Shown one piece after another: positions 14,192-23,272 of a stretch of 23,704 bases of DNA. This DNA is from CAYNLY01 sp964398225. GTDB taxonomy: Bacteria > Pseudomonadota > Zetaproteobacteria > Mariprofundales > Mariprofundaceae. The number at the start of each line of letters is the position of its first letter. Position 1 is the stretch's first letter. Under the pieces are notes generated by a model that did not search any database, was not told the DNA's origin, and saw only the letters and a program-made list of their open reading frames with translations. Position numbers and translations under genes: made by a program. The stretch covers positions 1-23,704 of the forward strand of contig CAYNLY010000024.1 of NCBI GenBank assembly GCA_964398225.1. The letters are read 5' to 3'.

Positions 14192-15603
14192 ATCCACGAA
14201 CCGTTCTTGTCGTCGACGACAACGAGATCAACCGGCTCAACCTGCGCCTGCTGCTCAAGCACGACTACCAGGTGCTCGAGGCGGGCGATCTGGACGAGGC
14301 CGAGCGGCAGCTTGCCGGGCACCGGGTCGATCTCGTCGTGCTCGATCTGGCGCTGCCGCCGGAGCCCGACAATCCCGAGATCGGGCTCGGCTATCTTGAA
14401 CGTCTGCGCGAGGAAAGCCCGGATACGCCGGTCGTCGTCATCACCGGTCACGACGAACGCGCGATCGCGGCGCGCGCACGCCGCCTCGGGGCGCTTGATT
14501 TCTTCGCCAAGCCGTTCGATCCCGACGAGGTGAAGGCGACGATTGACGGCGCGATCGAGGCGCGCGCCCGGCAGCTGTTCGAGGAGCAGATGCGGGCGGC
14601 GCTCGAGCACCGGGTGAACACGGAGATCCTCGGCCATTCGCCGGCGATGGAGCGGTTGCGCGCGCTCATCCGGCAGGTGGCGCCCGCGCCGTCGACGGTG
14701 CTGATCCGCGGCGAGACCGGCAGCGGCAAGGAACTTGTGGCGCGCAATCTCCATGCGCAAAGCCCGCGCGCGGAGCGCCCCTTTGTGGCGATCAACTGCG
14801 CGGCGATGGATCCGGCCGATCTGGAGCGCGAACTGTTCGGTTTCGAAAAGGGCGCCTTTCCCGGCGCGACCCGGCGCAAACTGGGCTGGTTCGAGCAGGC
14901 CAACGGAGGCTCGTTGTTTCTCGACGAGGTGGCGGAGCTGCCGGTGGCCGTCCAGGCCAAGCTGCTGCGGGTGCTGGAGACCGGGGAGTTCACGCGCCAG
15001 GGGGGCGAGGCGGTGATCCGATCGGATGTGCGCCTGATCTGCTCGACCCGGGAGGATCTCGAAGCGCGCGTGGCCGAGGGGCGGTTCCGCGACGACCTGT
15101 ATTACCGGATCCACGTCGTCGAGATCGAGGTGCCGCCGCTGCGCGAGCATCTGGAGGATCTGCCGGAGCTGGCGGAGCATATCCTCGCGCGCAAGGCGGC
15201 GCTGTGCGGACGCCGGATGACCGGCTTTGCCCCGGGCGTGATCGAGGCGATGCGGCGCTATCGCTGGCCCGGCAACGTGCGCGAGCTGGAAAACGTGATC
15301 GAGCGGGCGGTCGTGCTCAGCGAAGGCGAGATCGTCACCGATCTGCCCGATCTCGCCGGTCCCCATCCTTCGGCAAAGGAGGAGGATCTGCTCGAGGCCT
15401 GGTTTGCCGCCCTTCCGGACGAGGGCATTCGGGCCGAAAAGCTGATGGCCGACTTCGAGCGCCGGCTCGTTCTGGAGGCGCTCAGGCGCAACGGGGGCAT
15501 CAAGGCGCGCGCCGGGCGCTGGCTGGGCTTCGGTGAGCGGGCCAAGGACAAGATGCGCTACCTGTGTGACAAGCATGGCATCGAAACCGGAGGTGCGTCC
15601 TGA
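14188..15603 (+). CDS. PrsR-like response regulator, sigma-54-activator architecture with GAFPGA loop
   Basis: A 471-residue regulator. The receiver domain (about 4-125) has D10/D11, phospho-acceptor D53 in VVLDLALPPEPD, and K108. The string DLALPPxPD followed by GL is typical of PrsR (PEP-CTERM-box regulator). The AAA+ domain (about 147-385) has Walker A GETGSGKE (175-182), Walker B GSLFLDEV (241-248) and the RFRDDLYYR arginine region (299-307). The Fis-type helix-turn-helix is at about 425-465 (RNGGIKARAGRWLGF). The loop that normally reads GAFTGA is GAFPGA (222-227), so contact with sigma-54 may be lost. The start overlaps the kinase stop by 4 bases and is preceded by AAGGAG. It is the natural partner of the upstream kinase; targets are unknown. 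Confidence 0.9.
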   Translation: MNPRTVLVVDDNEINRLNLRLLLKHDYQVLEAGDLDEAERQLAGHRVDLVVLDLALPPEPDNPEIGLGYLERLREESPDTPVVVITGHDERAIAARARRLGALDFFAKPFDPDEVKATIDGAIEARARQLFEEQMRAALEHRVNTEILGHSPAMERLRALIRQVAPAPSTVLIRGETGSGKELVARNLHAQSPRAERPFVAINCAAMDPADLERELFGFEKGAFPGATRRKLGWFEQANGGSLFLDEVAELPVAVQAKLLRVLETGEFTRQGGEAVIRSDVRLICSTREDLEARVAEGRFRDDLYYRIHVVEIEVPPLREHLEDLPELAEHILARKAALCGRRMTGFAPGVIEAMRRYRWPGNVRELENVIERAVVLSEGEIVTDLPDLAGPHPSAKEEDLLEAWFAALPDEGIRAEKLMADFERRLVLEALRRNGGIKARAGRWLGFGERAKDKMRYLCDKHGIETGGAS

Positions 15604-16010
15604 TGCGGTGGCTGGCGCAGGCGCTCGTGCTGGCGGGTCTGGTGCTGGCTTCGGGCCCGGCTCCGGCGGTCTCGCAGCAGGACTACCTGTATTTCCGGGA
15701 CGTCACGATTCCGCCATTCCAGAAGCTGCGCGAGTTTTTCGACATGCCGGACCGGCCCGGGCGCTACGAGGTCACGATGGTTTCCGAGGCCTTCGGGCCG
15801 CTGACCTTCCGGATCGTGCGGGTGCGCGGCGAGCATGAGACGCTCGTTGTTCAGCGGCGCAGCTTTCAGGCGGGCAACCACGCGTTTCAGCAGGCGTTCG
15901 ACAACCCCCGCGGAAACGACGACCTGATCGTCGAGATCGCCAATTCCAATCCGCTGACCCGGGCCCGGGTTTCGGTCTACGTCGTCGAACTGCCCGATAC
16001 CGGGCGATGA
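15603..16010 (+). CDS. Small secreted protein of unknown function in a signalling cassette
   Basis: A 135-residue protein I do not recognise. The first 22 residues form a signal peptide (MRWLAQALVLAGLVL, cleavage likely after APA at 20-22). The mature part of about 113 residues alternates hydrophobic and polar residues in a pattern that suggests mostly beta strands, for example YEVTMVSEAFGPLTFRIVRV, HETLVVQRRSF, DLIVEIAN and ARVSVYVVEL. It has no Cys, no lipobox, no transmembrane segment after the signal and no C-terminal PEP sorting motif. The ATG overlaps the regulator stop by one base (TGATG) with GGAGG about 8 bases upstream, so it is co-translated with it. The hybrid kinase gene follows directly. 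A periplasmic partner or ligand-binding role in this signalling set is inference only. Confidence 0.75.
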   Translation: MRWLAQALVLAGLVLASGPAPAVSQQDYLYFRDVTIPPFQKLREFFDMPDRPGRYEVTMVSEAFGPLTFRIVRVRGEHETLVVQRRSFQAGNHAFQQAFDNPRGNDDLIVEIANSNPLTRARVSVYVVELPDTGR

Positions 16011-16027
16011 TCTACACTGGGAGCAGG

Positions 16028-18676
16028 ATGAGGCTCCGGAACACGCGTTCGATCGCCGTGCGGGCATGCGCTCTGGTGTTTGCGCTGGCCGTGGGGCTTG
16101 CCGCCCCGTCCTCAGCCTGTGCGGATTCCCTGGCCAAGGTGCGCGTGCATCTGAAGTGGCTGCATCAGTTTCAGTCGGCGGGCTTTTTTGTCGCCTTGGA
16201 GCGGGGCTATTACCGCGAGGCGGGGCTGGACGTGACGCTGATCGAGGGCGGTCCGGGCAAGGCGCCGGTCGAGACAATGCTGGCTGGTGGCGCCGAGTTC
16301 GCCGTCGGCGATGCGGGCGCGCTTCTGTACCGCGCCGCGGGCAAGCCGGTGGTCCTGCTGGCAAGTCTGTTCCAGCATTCCCCGCAGGTGATCTACACCC
16401 GGGACGACGTGCATGAGCTTAAGGAGCTCAGGGGCAGGCGGGTGATGATGCAGCCGGGATATCTGACCGTCGAGGTGCTGGCGATGCTCAAGGCCGTGGG
16501 CCTCGGCGAGAACGATTTCGTCCGGATCCCGATCGGCGTGATCGAGGATCTCGTCGAGGGCCGGACCGATGCCTTCCCCGGCTATTCCACGAATGAGGGC
16601 TTCTGGCTGGCGAAGCACGGCATTCCCTATCGCGTGTTCCGCCCCCGCGATTACGGCATTGATTTCTACGGCGACACCCTTCTGACCACCGAGCGCATGC
16701 TCAGGCAGCGGCCCGAAGTCGTCCGGGCGTTCCGGGATGCGACGCTTCGGGGCTGGCGCGATGCGATCGCGGATCTCGAGGGCACGGTCGATCTGATCCT
16801 CAGGAAGTACAACACGCAGCACAAGAGCCGCGAGCACCTGATGTATGAGGCGCGCGGGATCCGCGATCTGATGGCCACGAGCCTGGTGCCGGTGGGCTAT
16901 TCGAACCCCGAGCGCTGGGAGGCGATCCGGAAGGTGTTCGCGCGTGAGGGCTTTCCGGTAGCCGATCTGCGGCTGGACGGCTTTTTCTACCGCGAGCCGC
17001 TGACGATGCGGTCCTTCCTCAAGCGGCACGCGGCGGCGGTCTGGGTTGCTGGGCTTGCGCTGCTGACCGTGCTGATCGCGCTCTATGCGGTGCTGCTGCG
17101 TCGCATGGTCTCGGCGCGCACGCGCGACGTCGCCCGAGCCAAGGCGGAACTTCAGCGGATCCTCGACAACATGCAGGACACCTATTTCCGCACCGATCCT
17201 CAGGGCCGGATCATCTGGGCCAGCCGCTCCTGCGAGCAGCTTCTGGGCTGGCCGCGCGAGGCCATTCTCGGCAAGCCGCTGCCCCGGCTGTATCGCCGCA
17301 AGCGGGACCGGGACCGGCTGCTGGCCGCGCTCGAGGCCGGCGGCGGCAGGATCACGAACTACGTCACGCCGCTGCAGACGCGGGACGGACGCGAAATCTG
17401 GGTGTCGGCGGCCGTGCAGTATTGCCTGGACGACAAGGGGCGGCGCACCGGCATCGAAGGCGTGGTCCGGGACATCACCGAGCTCAAGCAGGCGCAGGAC
17501 GAACGCCAGCAACTGACCGAGCAGCTGCTCCAGGCGCAGAAGATGGAGAGCATCGGCGTGCTCGCCGGCGGCATCGCGCACGACTTCAACAATCTGCTCG
17601 TCGGGGTGATGGGCAACGCGGAACTCGCGATGCTGGATCTTCCCGACGGGCATCCGGCCAAGGACGCCCTGCGCGGAATCTTCAAGGCCGCCCGCCGGGG
17701 CTCGGATCTGGTCCGGCAGATGCTTGCCTACGCCGGCAAGGGCCAGATGGGCGTGGACCGGCAGAACCTGAACGAAATCGTAAGCGAAATCGGCGAACTG
17801 ATGGGCAGCGCCGTGGGCCGCCATGTGACCCTTGCGATCGAGCTTGCCGATCGGTTGCCGGACGTGCGCGCCGACCGCAACCAGATGACGCAGATGGTGA
17901 TGAACCTGATCACGAACGCGGCCGAGGCGCTGAAAGGGAAGCCCGGCACCGTCGCGGTGCGGACCGGGCATCTGCGGCTTGCGGAGGTGCCTCCGAACGC
18001 GGTGCTGGCCGAAGGCTTTCGCCCCGGCCCCTATGTGTTTCTGCAGGTGCGCGACGACGGCATCGGCATGGACCTTGCCACGAGGCGGCGCATCTTCGAT
18101 CCGTTCTTCACGACCAAGCCCGAAGGCACCGGACTGGGCCTGGCCGCGCTGCTCGGCATCGTGCGCAGCCACCGGGGCCTGCTGACGCTGAAGACGGCAC
18201 CCCGCCAGGGCTCGGTGTTCACGGTCTTTCTGCCGGCGCTTCCGGGGCTTCCACGCCAGGCCGAGCCTTCGACCGACAGCTTCCGGGCCGTCGAGCCCCG
18301 GCGCGGCCTGGTGCTCATTGTCGACGACGAGGACCAGGTGCGGCATGTCGCCCGCCGCCTGCTCGAGCGGGAGGGCATTCAGGTGCTCGAGGCCTCCGAC
18401 GGACGGGAGGCGCTGCGCCTGTTCCGCCAGCGTCGGGATGAAATCGCGCTCGTGCTGCTCGATCTGACGATGCCCTTGATGGGCGGCGCGGAAACCTTCC
18501 GCGCGATGCGCGCCATCCGCCCCGAGGTGCCCGTGCTTCTTGCCAGCGGCTACGACCGGACCGAGGCCATCGACGCCCTGCTTGCCGAGGGTGTGGCCGG
18601 TTTCGTGCGCAAACCGTTCACGCGCAAGACGCTGCTTTCCGAGGTGATGCTGAGGCTCGAACGCGCGGACGCCTGA
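16028..18676 (+). CDS. Hybrid histidine kinase with NMT1/THI5-type periplasmic binding sensor, PAS, kinase and receiver
   Basis: An 882-residue hybrid sensor kinase. Order: signal peptide (about 1-30); periplasmic NMT1/THI5-like solute-binding domain (about 33-315, starting VRVHLKWLHQFQSAGFFVAL, with VTLIEGGPGKAPVETMLAG and FAVGDAGALLYRAAGKPVV); one transmembrane segment (about 335-358); and PAS with PAC (about 375-490). The HisKA domain has H518 in GGIAHDFNNLL, and the HATPase domain has DDGIGMD and GTGLGLAALLGIV. The receiver (about 760-878) has D766/D767, phospho-acceptor D812 in LLDLTMP and a conserved Lys in RKPF. The binding domain suggests detection of a small pyrimidine-, taurine- or sulfonate-like compound, but the ligand is unknown. 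I chose the ATG at 16028 (GGGAG upstream, good signal n-region); ATG 16007 would overlap the previous stop by 4 bases. No HPt partner is in the window. Confidence 0.9.
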   Translation: MRLRNTRSIAVRACALVFALAVGLAAPSSACADSLAKVRVHLKWLHQFQSAGFFVALERGYYREAGLDVTLIEGGPGKAPVETMLAGGAEFAVGDAGALLYRAAGKPVVLLASLFQHSPQVIYTRDDVHELKELRGRRVMMQPGYLTVEVLAMLKAVGLGENDFVRIPIGVIEDLVEGRTDAFPGYSTNEGFWLAKHGIPYRVFRPRDYGIDFYGDTLLTTERMLRQRPEVVRAFRDATLRGWRDAIADLEGTVDLILRKYNTQHKSREHLMYEARGIRDLMATSLVPVGYSNPERWEAIRKVFAREGFPVADLRLDGFFYREPLTMRSFLKRHAAAVWVAGLALLTVLIALYAVLLRRMVSARTRDVARAKAELQRILDNMQDTYFRTDPQGRIIWASRSCEQLLGWPREAILGKPLPRLYRRKRDRDRLLAALEAGGGRITNYVTPLQTRDGREIWVSAAVQYCLDDKGRRTGIEGVVRDITELKQAQDERQQLTEQLLQAQKMESIGVLAGGIAHDFNNLLVGVMGNAELAMLDLPDGHPAKDALRGIFKAARRGSDLVRQMLAYAGKGQMGVDRQNLNEIVSEIGELMGSAVGRHVTLAIELADRLPDVRADRNQMTQMVMNLITNAAEALKGKPGTVAVRTGHLRLAEVPPNAVLAEGFRPGPYVFLQVRDDGIGMDLATRRRIFDPFFTTKPEGTGLGLAALLGIVRSHRGLLTLKTAPRQGSVFTVFLPALPGLPRQAEPSTDSFRAVEPRRGLVLIVDDEDQVRHVARRLLEREGIQVLEASDGREALRLFRQRRDEIALVLLDLTMPLMGGAETFRAMRAIRPEVPVLLASGYDRTEAIDALLAEGVAGFVRKPFTRKTLLSEVMLRLERADA

Positions 18677-18685
18677 GCGTCCGGG

Positions 18686-18714
18686 GTTGGATTCCGCTCC
18701 TGCCGCCCCCATAA
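18686..18714 (+). promoter_or_regulatory. Heat-shock (sigma-32) promoter of clpB
   Basis: CCCCATAA at 18707-18714 is an excellent match to the sigma-32 -10 (CCCCATnT). GTTGGAT at 18686-18692 matches 4 of 7 positions of the -35 (CTTGAAA), with a 14-base spacer inside the normal range. Transcription would start near 18720, about 30 bases before the clpB ATG. This fits the known heat-shock control of clpB. Confidence 0.65.
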
Positions 18715-18750
18715 GGGAAAGGCACACACGATACGGCAGGAGGCAGACGC

Positions 18751-21366
<2,616 letters not shown>

Positions 21367-21375
21367 CGCGATTTC

Positions 21376-21397
21376 TGCGCCGGGCCGCGCACTCTTT
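21376..21397 (+). terminator. Weak candidate terminator after clpB
   Basis: TGCGC, a six-base loop and GCGCA form a short 5-bp hairpin followed by CTCTTT. The stem is short and the T-run interrupted, so termination here would be partial at best. Confidence 0.2.
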
Positions 21398-21429
21398 GCG
21401 TCTGGCCGGTAGCCGCAGGGAGATTAGGG

Positions 21430-21458
21430 TTGCACCATGGTCCGGTTTGCGCTAGCAA
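21430..21458 (+). promoter_or_regulatory. Weak candidate promoter for the cytochrome c gene
   Basis: TTGCAC (21430-21435), 17 bases and TAGCAA (21453-21458) have ideal spacing but only 3 of 6 matches each. The gap after clpB and the strong terminator behind the cytochrome gene make an own promoter likely, though perhaps not this one. Confidence 0.22.
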
Positions 21459-21489
21459 GTCGGCTCCAAATCTCGAGAGGAGGATGAGG

Positions 21490-21813
21490 ATGAAGAAGAC
21501 TCTGACGACGGCAGCGGCTGCTGCCCTGATGCTGGGAGGCCTTTCCACCGCCGCCATGGCCAAGCCGTTCTGCGCGGCCTGCCATGCCGGCCACAAGGAC
21601 AAGGTCGGTCCGGCCTTTGAGAAGGTCGTGGCGGCCTACGGTTCGGTGGACGCGGTGTTCGAGTTCCTGAACTCGGATCGTCCGCTCGAGCCGAAGGTGA
21701 CCGCGTTCGCCAGCAAGAAGAGCACGATGAAGGCCCAGCTGAAGAAGTATCGCCGCCTGAGCGACGAGAAGAAGGCTGAGGTCCGCAAGTGGTTCGAGGA
21801 GCAGATTAAGTAA
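21490..21813 (+). CDS. Small exported monoheme cytochrome c
   Basis: A 107-residue exported cytochrome. The signal peptide is residues 1-24 (MKKTLTTAAAAALMLGG, ending AMA). A single covalent heme site, CAACH (28-32), comes just four residues into the mature chain. The mature protein of about 83 residues has the class I pattern: a CxxCH helix, a VGPAFEKVVAAYG segment (39-51), a probable axial Met at M80 in KKSTMKAQL, and a C-terminal LSDEKKAEVRKWFEEQ helix. It would be a periplasmic electron carrier; redox partners are not in the window. I use the ATG at 21490 because AGGAGG ends 6 bases before it. The ATG at 21484 is too close to that site. The gene stands alone between clpB and a strong terminator. 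Confidence 0.88.
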   Translation: MKKTLTTAAAAALMLGGLSTAAMAKPFCAACHAGHKDKVGPAFEKVVAAYGSVDAVFEFLNSDRPLEPKVTAFASKKSTMKAQLKKYRRLSDEKKAEVRKWFEEQIK

Positions 21814-21835
21814 GCTTCCCGACCGTGCCTTCGGG

Positions 21836-21861
21836 AAAGGCGGCCTTCGGGCCGCCTTTTT
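21836..21861 (+). terminator. Strong intrinsic terminator after the cytochrome c gene
   Basis: AAAGGCGGCC, a TTCG tetraloop and GGCCGCCTTT form a perfect 10-bp stem followed by more T residues (T-run 21857-21861). It lies 22 bases after the stop codon. Confidence 0.93.
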
Positions 21862-21918
21862 CATGCTCGCGGCGCCGGGAAGGTGCGGCGGGGGGCGAAA
21901 GCCCCTAGCATCGCCGGC

Positions 21919-22362
21919 ATGGCCATCGTCAATCGCCGCGCGCGGCACGAATACGAGATTCTCGAAACCTTCGAGGCCGGCATCATCCTCACCGGCCCCG
22001 AGGTCAAGTCCATCCGCCAGGGTCAGGCAAGCCTCGCCGAGGCCCACTGCATCGTACGCGACGAACGCGTGCTGCTTGTGGGCTGCCACATCAGTCCCTA
22101 CAAGCCCGCCGCGATGAACAATCCGCCGGATCCCAGCCGTTCGCGCGAGCTGCTTCTGCACAAGCGCGAGATCCGGCGCCTGATCGGCAAGCTCAAGGAA
22201 AAGGGTCTGGCGCTGGTGCCGCTGAAGCTCTACTTCAACGAACGGGGCTACGCGAAGGTGCAGATCGCGCTTGCGCGCGGCAAGAAGCTGCACGACAAGC
22301 GCCAGGCGCTGAAGGAGCGGCACATCCGCCGCGAGCTCGAACGCCGCTACAAGATGCGCTAA
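21919..22362 (+). CDS. smpB: SmpB, tmRNA-binding protein of trans-translation
   Basis: A 147-residue SmpB. It binds tmRNA (SsrA) and takes it into the A site of stalled ribosomes to tag the unfinished peptide and free the ribosome. Typical strings are NRRARHEYEILETFEAGIIL (residues 5-24), TGPEVKSIRQGQASLAEAH (25-43), VGCHISPYK, the SRELLLHKREIRRLIGK helix, and LVPLKLYFNERGYAKVQIALARGKKLHDKR. The C-terminal basic helix that enters the mRNA channel is present. The ATG at 21919 matches the family start; an upstream in-frame codon at 21883 lacks support. No SD precedes it, but a -10-like TAGCAT lies 7 bases before the ATG, so the message may be leaderless. ssrA is not seen in the window. Confidence 0.96.
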   Translation: MAIVNRRARHEYEILETFEAGIILTGPEVKSIRQGQASLAEAHCIVRDERVLLVGCHISPYKPAAMNNPPDPSRSRELLLHKREIRRLIGKLKEKGLALVPLKLYFNERGYAKVQIALARGKKLHDKRQALKERHIRRELERRYKMR

Positions 22363-22365
22363 AGG

Positions 22366-22385
22366 CCCGCGCGCGGGTCTATACT
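22366..22385 (+). promoter_or_regulatory. Palindrome plus -10-like box upstream of the hydrolase gene
   Basis: A perfect 12-base palindrome CCCGCGCGCGGG (22366-22377) is followed directly by TATACT (22380-22385, 5 of 6 matches to the sigma-70 -10). No -35 is visible at 16-18 bases. This may be a promoter with an overlapping operator, or the palindrome may be chance in GC-rich DNA. Confidence 0.3.
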
Positions 22386-22406
22386 CCCGGAAAGGGAGGA
22401 ACGCGC

Positions 22407-23213
22407 ATGGCCGATCTCGCGGTGGCGGTCATTCACGGCATGGGTTCGCAGCGTCCGGGATTCTCCCGGGGGCTGAAGGCAAGGCTGCGCGAGCACCTGG
22501 GGCCGGCGTTCCGGCGTGTGCGCTGGCGCGAGGTCTACTGGGCCGATGTGCTCGATGCGCGCGAGCGGCGCTATCTGGCCGATGCGGCCGCCGCCGGCGA
22601 TCTGGACTGGATGGAGCTGCGCGGCTTCGTCGTCCGGGCGCTCGGCGATGTGGTCGCCTACCGGCGCGTGGATGACGATCCGGACTCGGTGTACGGGCGG
22701 GTGCACCGGAAGGTGGCGCGAGCGATCGCCCGGCTCGACGACGGGCGCGATCGTCCGCTGGTGTGGCTTGCGCATTCGCTCGGCGGGCATGTGATGAGCA
22801 ACTACATCTGGGATCTCCAGCGGGGCCGGCCGATCGTGCCCCCGGAAGCCGACACCGCGTTTCAGCGCATGCGCACGCTGGCCGGCATCGTCACCTTCGG
22901 CTGCAATCTTCCGCTGTTCACGATGGTTTTGCCCCGGTCGCGCGTCTTGCCGATCGCCTTTCCCGGCGATGCCCTGCCGCGCGGGCTCAAGGCGCGGGCG
23001 AAGTGGCTCAATCTGTACGATCCCGACGACGTGCTGGGCTACCCCCTGCGGCCGGTGAACGCGGCCTACCGGAGAACTGTAGCCGCCGACATCCGCGTTC
23101 AGGTCGGCGGGCTGCTCACCGGCTGGACTCCGCTTTCGCACCAGGGCTACTGGGAGGACGAGGACGTCGCGCGCGAAATCGCGGGCCTGATGCGGGATCT
23201 GCTGGCGGCCTGA
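22407..23213 (+). CDS. Alpha/beta-fold serine hydrolase of unknown specificity
   Basis: A 268-residue cytoplasmic protein with the alpha/beta hydrolase layout. The first strand and oxyanion region are VAVIHGMGSQ (6-15). The nucleophile elbow is LAHSLGGHV (121-129) with S124, an AHSLG variant of GxSxG. A candidate acid lies in NLYDPDDVLGYPL (D205 or D207), and a candidate catalytic His is H245 in LSHQGYWED. There is no signal peptide and no transmembrane segment. The overall pattern is that of uncharacterised lipase- or esterase-like proteins; I cannot assign a substrate. GGGAGG about 7 bases upstream supports the ATG. It is the last plus-strand gene, following smpB by 44 bases and ending in a hairpin shared with ilvC. 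Confidence 0.82.
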   Translation: MADLAVAVIHGMGSQRPGFSRGLKARLREHLGPAFRRVRWREVYWADVLDARERRYLADAAAAGDLDWMELRGFVVRALGDVVAYRRVDDDPDSVYGRVHRKVARAIARLDDGRDRPLVWLAHSLGGHVMSNYIWDLQRGRPIVPPEADTAFQRMRTLAGIVTFGCNLPLFTMVLPRSRVLPIAFPGDALPRGLKARAKWLNLYDPDDVLGYPLRPVNAAYRRTVAADIRVQVGGLLTGWTPLSHQGYWEDEDVAREIAGLMRDLLAA

Positions 23214-23220
23214 AACGAAA

Positions 23221-23246
23221 GCGGGGAGGCCTTCTGGCCTCCCCGC
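23221..23246. terminator. Bidirectional hairpin between the hydrolase gene and ilvC
   Basis: GCGGGGAGGCC, a TTCT loop and GGCCTCCCCGC form a perfect 11-bp stem between two converging genes. On the minus strand it is followed by TTTCGTTT, a fair U-tract for ending ilvC. On the plus strand the following bases are GCGGGTTTG, a weaker signal. Confidence 0.75.
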
Positions 23247-23272
23247 GCGGGTTTGCCAATCCGTCCGCCCTG

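Noticed and set aside
13870..15576. Long minus-strand open frame opposite the response regulator
   Set aside because: Shadow of the regulator on the other strand; low-complexity product without motifs.
15603..16010. Small secreted protein as a PEP-CTERM (exosortase) substrate, given the PrsK/PrsR-like neighbours
   Set aside because: The C-terminus has no PEP motif, no hydrophobic segment and no basic tail cluster.
16112..18727. Very long minus-strand open frame (about 870 codons) opposite the hybrid kinase
   Set aside because: It is antisense to a protein with full domain and motif content. Long antisense frames are expected in GC-rich DNA with strong third-position bias, and its conceptual product has no recognisable domain.
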